This document shows, piece by piece, positions 52,220 through 57,600 of a stretch of 57,600 bases of DNA. The stretch comes from Betaproteobacteria bacterium (GTDB lineage Bacteria; Pseudomonadota; Gammaproteobacteria; Burkholderiales; Rhodocyclaceae). Position 1 is the stretch's first letter. Every line of letters starts with the position of its first letter. The position numbers and the translations under genes are program-made. The notes below the pieces were generated by a model that worked only from the letters and a program-made list of their open reading frames with translations, was not told the DNA's origin and searched no databases. The stretch spans positions 1 to 57,600 of the forward strand of contig VGHJ01000012.1 of the NCBI GenBank assembly GCA_016868295.1, written 5' to 3'.

Positions 52220-52843
52220 ATGAAGAACCCGGCACTCGTCTGCATCGCCCGCCATGGCGAGACCGACTGGAACATCGCCGGCATCCTGCAGGGCTGGAGC
52301 GACGTGCCCATCAACGATGTCGGCCGCCGGCAGGCGCGCGAATTCGCCGCGGCATGCGCCGAGGCGGGCTTCGCCGCCATCTGGTCCAGCCCGCTGATTC
52401 GCGCCTTGGAAACGGCCGAGATCATCGCTGCGGAATTGGGGGCGCCGCCGCCCTTCCGCCACGACGGCCTGAAGGAAAGGGATTTCGGGGCGATCCAGGG
52501 GGTTCCGAAGGCCGAGTTGGCCGAGCTCAACCCGGTGTTGCTGCAGCAGATCCTCAAGCGCAATCCGGCGGCTTTCTTCGAGGAGGGCGAGACGATGGAC
52601 GATTTCGCTCGCCGCGTGCTGGAGGCCGTGGCAGACATCGGCGAATCCCATGCCGGCGAAAGCGTGCTCGTCATCACGCACGGCTGGGTCATGGACGTCC
52701 TCACGCGCCACGTCCGCGGCCTGCAGCGAAACGCCATCCTCAACCTGAAGCGGCGCAACGGCGAATGCATCTGGCTTGAAGTGGAGGACCGGTCGATACT
52801 GGCACGCGACACGGAAACCGAAGGCCGCCACCTGCGACCATGA
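52220..52843 (+). CDS. Histidine phosphatase family protein (phosphoglycerate mutase-like)
   Basis: A 207-residue protein with the catalytic RHGETDWN motif near residue 11 and the second His in VLVITHGWVMDV near 152, plus the phosphoglycerate-mutase-type LKERDFGAIQG. Fits cofactor-dependent mutase-like phosphatases; the substrate is not defined. It lies 44 nt beyond the ferredoxin-fusion gene and may be read through from it, or start its own unit. Confidence 0.88.
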   Translation: MKNPALVCIARHGETDWNIAGILQGWSDVPINDVGRRQAREFAAACAEAGFAAIWSSPLIRALETAEIIAAELGAPPPFRHDGLKERDFGAIQGVPKAELAELNPVLLQQILKRNPAAFFEEGETMDDFARRVLEAVADIGESHAGESVLVITHGWVMDVLTRHVRGLQRNAILNLKRRNGECIWLEVEDRSILARDTETEGRHLRP

Positions 52844-52867
52844 ATCCCGGCTAGAAAGAGCGATCCG

Positions 52868-53254
52868 GTGAAGACACGCCTCCTCGATATCGATCCCTAC
52901 CGCACCCAGGACGGCTCCGAGATCCGCGAGCTGATGCACCCGGCACATCACGCCTGCCGCAACCAGAGCCTGGCCGAGGCAGTCGTACCGGCCGGGGCGC
53001 GCACGCGGCTGCACCTGCACCGCGAGACCGAGGAGCTTTATCACATCACCGCGGGGGAGGGCGTGCTCACGCTCGGTGGCGAGCAGATGAAAGTCAGTCC
53101 AGGCGACACGGCGCTGATCCCGCCCGGCACGCCCCATTGCATCGAGGCGACCGGCAGCGGCGATCTGCACATTCTCTGCTGCTGCAGCCCGGCCTACCGC
53201 CACGAGGACACCGAACTGCTCGAAGGTGAAATCGACGAAGCGGCAGCGCGATGA
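52868..53254 (+). CDS. Cupin domain protein
   Basis: A 128-residue GTG-started cupin. The metal-binding motif HLHRETEELYHITAGEG (two His and a Glu) near residue 48 and the second motif PGDTALIPPGTPHCIEATGS near 79 give a single conserved barrel. Similar proteins are mannose-6-phosphate isomerase-like cupins; the substrate is unknown. Stop overlaps the next start. Confidence 0.87.
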   Translation: MKTRLLDIDPYRTQDGSEIRELMHPAHHACRNQSLAEAVVPAGARTRLHLHRETEELYHITAGEGVLTLGGEQMKVSPGDTALIPPGTPHCIEATGSGDLHILCCCSPAYRHEDTELLEGEIDEAAAR

Positions 53255-53982
53255 ACGGACATCGCCGGACCGACCCGGAACCGGACGCGCCGCCGCAGGC
53301 GACCGGAGCCAACCTGCTGCTTGCGAGCGCCGAGGGCAGGATTCTGGCAGCCGGCCTCGCCCTGGCCGGGCTGCTGCTGCTCGGCTTCGGCATCGGCTGG
53401 ACGCTGTTCCCGGACCGCATCCTGCAGTACGCCGCGATGACCGGACTCAACCTGCTGATCGGCCCCGGCGCCGGCATGAGCTTCGGCTACGCCAGCGGCA
53501 TGACCCACCTCCAGGTGGTGCCGCTCAACATGCTGGTTGAGACGTTGCACGTGCTCGTCTTCTACCCGCTGTTCGTGCTCGGCTGGCGCCACCTGCTCGA
53601 CCTGCCCGCGCTGAAGTCCTTCGTCGCGCGCATGCACGAGGCGGCCGAACTGCGCGGCGGCCTGGTGCGCAAGTTCGGCATCGCCGGCCTGATCGTCTTC
53701 GTCTTCGTGCCGTTCTGGATGACCGGCCCGGTGGTCGGGGCGATCATCGGTTTCCTCATCGGCCTGCGCCCGTGGGTGACCCTCGCCATCGTGCTGCCGA
53801 CGACCTACGTCGCCATCGGCCTCTGGGCCCTGCTGCTGAACGAACTGAGCGCCTGGGCGGCGACCTTCGACCGCCTGGCGCCGTGGGCGCTGCTGCTGGC
53901 GATCGTCCTCATCGCCGCAGCCGGCCATCTGCTGCATCGCCGCCGCAACAATCGCGCGGCAGGCGCGACGAGGCACAACTGA
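53251..53982 (+). CDS. Small multidrug export-type membrane protein
   Basis: A 243-residue integral membrane protein with about five hydrophobic segments (near residues 32-50, 60-72, 98-115, 142-195 in two helices, and 214-230). The RKFGIAGLIVFVFVPFWMTGP segment followed by GAIIGFLIGLRP is the Sm_multidrug_ex-like signature. Transport activity of the family is poorly shown. Overlaps the cupin by ATGA. Confidence 0.78.
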   Translation: MNGHRRTDPEPDAPPQATGANLLLASAEGRILAAGLALAGLLLLGFGIGWTLFPDRILQYAAMTGLNLLIGPGAGMSFGYASGMTHLQVVPLNMLVETLHVLVFYPLFVLGWRHLLDLPALKSFVARMHEAAELRGGLVRKFGIAGLIVFVFVPFWMTGPVVGAIIGFLIGLRPWVTLAIVLPTTYVAIGLWALLLNELSAWAATFDRLAPWALLLAIVLIAAAGHLLHRRRNNRAAGATRHN

Positions 53983-54028
53983 ATGCATGTCAGATAGAAT
54001 GGCGCCGGACATCCCGCGCGGCACCGAC

Positions 54029-54457
54029 ATGATGAAACTGTTCCTGATTGCATCGATCCTGGCCCTGCCGCTGGTTCCGGGCCAAAGCCGCGCCGAACCC
54101 GACCTGGCCGCGCCCGAGGCCTATGCCGCGGCCAGCGAAGGCAAGCTGAGGCTGATCGACATCCGCACGCCGCAGGAATGGCGTCAGACCGGGACCGCGC
54201 CAGGCGCGGGCCGAGTCGATTTTTACCGCGGGCCGGAGGTGCTGCTGAACGCCGTGCTGCAGATGGTCGACGGCGACAGGAATGCGCCCATCGCGCTCAT
54301 CTGCCGCACCGGCAACCGCACCACCACGGCGCAGAAGTTCCTCCAGGCGCAGGGTTTCACCCGCGTCTACAACGTCAGGGAAGGCATGGCCGGCAGCGCC
54401 GCCGGCCCGGGCTGGCTCAAGCGCAACCTGCCGGTGGAGGCCTGCGCGCAGTGCTGA
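54029..54457 (+). CDS. Periplasmic rhodanese-domain protein
   Basis: A 142-residue protein from the ATG at 54029 (a second ATG follows at once). Residues 1-22 are a signal peptide (MKLFLIASILALPLVPGQSR in the shorter form). The rhodanese domain has the active loop CRTGNRTTT with the nucleophilic Cys near residue 95 and a closing VYNVREGMAGS. It would transfer or bind sulfane sulfur in the periplasm. An upstream ATG at 53987 is in frame but would bury the signal peptide. Confidence 0.85.
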   Translation: MMKLFLIASILALPLVPGQSRAEPDLAAPEAYAAASEGKLRLIDIRTPQEWRQTGTAPGAGRVDFYRGPEVLLNAVLQMVDGDRNAPIALICRTGNRTTTAQKFLQAQGFTRVYNVREGMAGSAAGPGWLKRNLPVEACAQC

Positions 54458-54471
54458 AAAGCGGCTTCATC

Positions 54472-54750
54472 ATGCCGTTGCACCGGATCATTCGCCGTGA
54501 GCTGTTCGCTCCGCAGATGGATGCCGAGGACATCCAGAGTTGGCGGGGGCACGTGCTCGCCACCATCCTGCTGGTCAGCGTCGCTCTCGGCGCCGCCGTC
54601 GCCGTGCCGAGCATTCTCCTCGCCATGCGGGAGCGGCTCTCGTTCGTCGTCGCCGCCGACGTCATTGCCCTGGCCTGGGTGACCTATCTCTGGCGCAGCC
54701 GGTCGATTTCGTTCCGGGCGCACACGAACGTCCATTTATTGCTCCTTGGT
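54472..54750 (+). pseudogene. Truncated membrane sensor protein, N-terminal part only
   Basis: The frame reads MPLHRIIRRELFAPQMDAED, then two hydrophobic segments (ATILLVSVALGAAVAVPSIL and FVVAADVIALAWVTYLW). These resemble the start of membrane-bound histidine kinases or PAS/GGDEF sensors, in which a longer membrane block and signalling domains follow. After about 54740 the similarity ends and the sequence becomes the end of the opposite-strand alkylsulfatase. The gene appears cut by the edge of a foreign or misassembled segment. Confidence 0.55.
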
Positions 54751-54776
54751 CCAGGGCCCATCAACACCGCACATGT

Positions 54777-56786
54777 TCAGCGCGCCGACGGCACGATGGC
54801 AAAAGTGCCCGGCACAGGCTCCATCAAGGTTAGGAAGCGACCCAGATCGATGGTGCTGCCGCCAATTTTTGTCTCACTAGATGTCAGAAGGTCTTTGGCA
54901 CCTGCGCTGCCGGTCATCATGCGCAGGAAGAAATCATTGGTCAGGGTCAGCGTGGCATTGGCATCGGCCGCCGGCTTGTCCGACTTGACATGGTGCATGA
55001 CCGAGCGCTCCAGACTCAGCACATAGTTCTCTTGGGTATCAGAGAACACCAAGTTGATTTTCAATTTCAATCCCTCAGCTTTGGGCCCATTGATTGATGC
55101 CGCCATGGCCTCCAGAAGGCGCTCAGTGGGGGTGTACTTCAACATATCTACCACTAGGGCGCGGGAGACGCCTTTTGCCGGTGGGCCTGCCACCAGCTCG
55201 TGTGCACCCGACAGGTAGAAGTTGCGCCAGATGGATGACTCGGCGGCAAAACCGAGCTGCCGATAGGTCTTTACCAGCAACGTACGTGCCGCTTCATGCT
55301 TGGGTTGGTCGCGCAAGATCAAGTCAAGCAATTGCGCGGCCCAGCGCAGGTCGCCTTTGTCGAAGGCGGCTTGCGCTGCCTGCGTTGCCTTGTCGGCACC
55401 GCCAGCCAGATCGACAACCCGCTTGGCCACCTCGCGGCGCGGCAGAGCGTCCAGATTCGCCGGGTTACCGTCAAACAGGGTCTGGTAGAACTGGTAAATG
55501 CCGCGCACGTTATGGCGAATAGAGCCGTAGTAACCGCGGGCGTGCATGATCTGATCCAACTCTTTGGGCAGTTGAATTTGGTCGGCAATCTCGTCGGCGT
55601 TCATGCCGCCGTTGAACATCCGCACGGTCTGGTCGTGCAGATACTTCATCACGTCGCGCTGGCCCACGATGAAGTTGTCGATGTTTTCGGCACCCCATAC
55701 CGGCCAGTTGTGCGAAGCAAAAAACACCTCCGCACCGCGTGCATGGTGACGCGCCTCATCGATGTAGCGTGCCCAATGCAGGGCATCGCGTGCCTTGGCC
55801 CCACGGGGGGTAATGACATTGTGCAAGGTCTGTACCATCAGTTCAGCACCGCAGTAGGCTTTGAGGTCAGGCAGCGAGAAAGTCATTTCCGACGGAGCCT
55901 CGGTGTTCGGTGTGTTCTGGAAAATGACGCGAACGCCATCGATGCGCATTTCCTGCACCGGCTTGTCAACCAGTACCGTCGGCGGCAGGATGCCGATCCG
56001 GCCAAAACCCACAGCCTTGCCCAGGCCGCCGTCGATCATTCCCTCCGCAGAGCGTGGCACGTCGCGTGCGAATTGGTACATGGCACGCCGTCCCATGGCG
56101 CCGCCAGCCAAGACGCTTTCACTGGTGGCCTCTTCCATGAAACCAGTGGGAGCAACAATTGGGACCTTGCCCGCGGCCACGTCTTGCGGATTCACGACTC
56201 CCAGTACGCCGCCAAAGTGATCGGCGTGGCTGTGCGTGTAAATGACGGCGGAAACTGCCTGGTTGCCCAGGTGCTTGCGCGCAAACTCGAGCGCATAGGC
56301 GGCAGTCTCTCTTGCGGTCAGCGGGTCCACCACAATCCAGCCGCTCTTGCCCTGAATCAGCGTCATGTTGGCCAGATCGAAGCCACGCAACTGCCAGACG
56401 CCTTCGGTCACCTTGAACAGGCCGATTTCGTTGTTCAGCAGAGCCTGGCGCCACAAGCCCGGATGAGCCGTGACAGGCGCATCGCCCTTCAGGAAATCGA
56501 AAGAGTCGAAATCCCATACCGTTTGGCCGATATCCCCTTTGATCTGGCCGCTGGGTTTGGCGATGAAGCCGCGCTTGGCGTCGGCAAACACGGCGGGATC
56601 CGACCAGTTGAAGGCCGCCTTCAACGCCTGATGGGCTTCGGCAGACATGCCGCCCCCCGTGCTGGGGGGTGCCTGCGGACTGCGTGAACAGCCTGCAAGA
56701 CCCAGCGCGATAGCAGCGGTGCCAAGGGCAATGATCTTCATGGTGCCAAGGGGCGTACGTTGGGCGTTCGGATGGATTGATTTCAC
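54777..56786 (-). CDS. Alkyl sulfatase, metallo-beta-lactamase type (SdsA-like), lipoprotein
   Basis: A 669-residue enzyme if started at the GTG 56786, which has GAGGAGA upstream; the ATG at 56741 is an alternative. The signal ends in a lipobox (ALGLAGCSRSP). The metallo-beta-lactamase motif THSHADHFGG and a second FASHNWPVWG give the binuclear zinc site; the helical dimerisation domain and the C-terminal SCP2-like domain (NLVFSDTQENYVLSLERS) follow. It cleaves sulfate from primary alkyl sulfates such as dodecyl sulfate. Composition is clearly lower in GC than the flanking genes, and both neighbours are broken, so it is probably acquired or misplaced. Confidence 0.92.
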   Translation of the reverse strand: MKSIHPNAQRTPLGTMKIIALGTAAIALGLAGCSRSPQAPPSTGGGMSAEAHQALKAAFNWSDPAVFADAKRGFIAKPSGQIKGDIGQTVWDFDSFDFLKGDAPVTAHPGLWRQALLNNEIGLFKVTEGVWQLRGFDLANMTLIQGKSGWIVVDPLTARETAAYALEFARKHLGNQAVSAVIYTHSHADHFGGVLGVVNPQDVAAGKVPIVAPTGFMEEATSESVLAGGAMGRRAMYQFARDVPRSAEGMIDGGLGKAVGFGRIGILPPTVLVDKPVQEMRIDGVRVIFQNTPNTEAPSEMTFSLPDLKAYCGAELMVQTLHNVITPRGAKARDALHWARYIDEARHHARGAEVFFASHNWPVWGAENIDNFIVGQRDVMKYLHDQTVRMFNGGMNADEIADQIQLPKELDQIMHARGYYGSIRHNVRGIYQFYQTLFDGNPANLDALPRREVAKRVVDLAGGADKATQAAQAAFDKGDLRWAAQLLDLILRDQPKHEAARTLLVKTYRQLGFAAESSIWRNFYLSGAHELVAGPPAKGVSRALVVDMLKYTPTERLLEAMAASINGPKAEGLKLKINLVFSDTQENYVLSLERSVMHHVKSDKPAADANATLTLTNDFFLRMMTGSAGAKDLLTSSETKIGGSTIDLGRFLTLMEPVPGTFAIVPSAR

Positions 56787-56834
56787 GATGTTTCTCCTCA
56801 CTTGTCCTTGTTGTGTTTCGGATGTGCTTCACGG

Positions 56835-57385
56835 TTAACTTTTGCGCAGGTTTTTGGCAAGTTGTTCGGCGTTGCGCAGGGTCGTTGCGTAAATCGTCAT
56901 TTGCGGATTGAGCCCAATGGATGCGGGGAAAATCGATGCGTCATGCACCGACAAACTCTTCAGCCCAAAGTGGCGCTCATGCTGCAACCCCCCATGACGT
57001 GTGCCGAGCCGCGCGAGAGCTTCATCGAGCCCAGGTCCGCCGAGGCAAGCCACTGCTTGGCCGTGGCCAGACTTGTCAGGCGCGGCATGTCGATGTGCCA
57101 GGGGCGCACTTCCAGAGCGCCCGCGGCAAACTGAATCTCCATCAGTTTCTCCTGCGCCACCCGCTGTCCATCAATGAGGAAAGGAGTGATCGGATAGTCC
57201 GCCACGGCGCGCCCATCTTTCGCCAGTTCGACGGTGCCGCCGGTTTCGAAGTCGTTGAATCCATCGCGGCACAGCGCATCAATGCAATGCATGTGCGGCA
57301 GTTGGCGCATGATTTCCGCATGTTCCGCGCCCAGGGTATTGTCGCCCAGGGCCGATGCTGTGATGGGCAACAGCGTCCTTGCAGG
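56835..57385 (-). pseudogene. GMC-type oxidoreductase, degraded C-terminal part
   Basis: Two frames encode adjoining parts of one GMC flavoprotein C-terminus. One holds DGFNDFETGGTVELAKDGRA, EIQFAAGALEVRPWHIDMPR and SAHVMGGCSM; the other holds HFGLKSLSVHDASIFPASIG and LNPQMTIYATTLRNAEQLA. The break is near 56974-56985, where the usual 15-20 residues between GGCSM and the GRHFG-like segment are missing, so both a deletion and a frameshift occurred. The FAD-binding N-terminal half is absent. Such oxidases act on sterols or alcohols; this copy cannot work. Its right end joins the hydrolase fragment in frame. Confidence 0.7.
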
Positions 57386-57600
57386 CCGGACATGCGCAAC
57401 AAACCACTTCGCCGCCTGCTCCAGCGTGCCCGGCTCCTCGAACAGGTGCGTTGCGCCGGGCACGATCTTCAGCATCTTCTCGCAGCGCAGCAGGTCATAA
57501 GCTAGGCGGTTGAGGTCGATCACGCCGTCGTCCCAGCCGCCGACGATGAGCAGGGTTGGCGCGAGAACCAGAGTCAGCGCCTGCGGACCGGCGAGGTCGG
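57380..57600 (-). CDS. Dienelactone hydrolase-like protein, C-terminal fragment (partial)
   Basis: Runs off the right edge. The translation on the minus strand includes APTLLIVGGWDDGVIDLNRL and KMLKIVPGATHLFEEPGTLE, the final strands of the alpha/beta-hydrolase fold with the acid (GGWDDGV) and the catalytic His (GATHLF). It resembles DLH-family proteins often linked to phosphoribosyltransferases. Composition is high-GC like the main genome. The C-terminus continues in frame into GMC oxidoreductase sequence at about 57385, so its own end is lost. Confidence 0.6.

Overview
The window is high-GC DNA (roughly two-thirds G+C, estimated by eye) with dense, overlapping operons. It looks like a betaproteobacterium of the Rhodocyclales type (Thauera / Azoarcus / Sterolibacteriaceae-like) that degrades aromatic or alicyclic acids without oxygen. 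This placement is inferred from gene content: a pim-like dicarboxylyl-CoA beta-oxidation set, glutaryl-CoA dehydrogenase, a 2-oxoglutarate:ferredoxin oxidoreductase (KorAB) and an NfnAB-like flavoprotein pair. No rRNA or tRNA gene was found to confirm it, and no benzoyl-CoA reductase gene lies in the window.

Layout. 1-6131 (minus): a tightly overlapping operon with a 2-phosphosulfolactate-phosphatase-like fragment, MaoC hydratase, PaaI thioesterase, a crotonase, three acyl-CoA dehydrogenases and, promoter-proximal, a 63-codon aldehyde dehydrogenase remnant. 6254-13927 (plus): FadB/PimF-like bifunctional enzyme, thiolase, SDR, CurA-like reductase, aminoglycoside-phosphotransferase-like kinase and a partner acyl-CoA dehydrogenase. 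13958-16417: TonB-like protein, ankyrin protein, XRE antitoxin-like protein, small membrane protein. 16499-19503 (minus): gcdH, an SDR and three small uncharacterised genes. A 120-bp divergent control region with four phased TGCA boxes separates these from a plus-strand operon, 19624-24750 (MeaB-XdhC fusion, MoeA/MocA-like protein, cysteine desulfurase, SufU-like scaffold), which looks like cofactor maturation.

24753-28212 holds small accessory genes. 28232-37656 holds suhB, trmJ, cysE and a complete isc operon (iscR, two desulfurases, iscU, iscA, hscB, hscA, fdx, iscX, DUF2237) with two good type-1 IscR boxes, ended by a strong bidirectional terminator. 37715-43515 (minus) is mfd-aroG-DUF1015. 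43650-44489 holds a frameshifted phosphoribosyltransferase and a small secreted protein that has lost a likely lipobox cysteine. 44644-52175 is the most interesting operon: nfnA-nfnB-korA-korB plus a 720-residue protein of unknown function ending in a one-cluster ferredoxin domain. It looks like an electron-supply module for low-potential ferredoxin. 52220-54457 holds a histidine phosphatase, cupin, membrane protein and rhodanese.

54472-57600: a truncated sensor-like gene, an alkylsulfatase of visibly lower GC, a degraded GMC oxidoreductase 3' end, and the C-terminus of a dienelactone-hydrolase-like protein. Broken genes at both edges mark a roughly 2.6-kb inserted or misassembled segment.

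No gene-free stretch exceeds 300 bases. The longest gaps (27962-28231, 10431-10629, 44490-44643, 16028-16165, 26761-26905, 43516-43649) hold repeats, possible regulatory sites or nothing I recognise.
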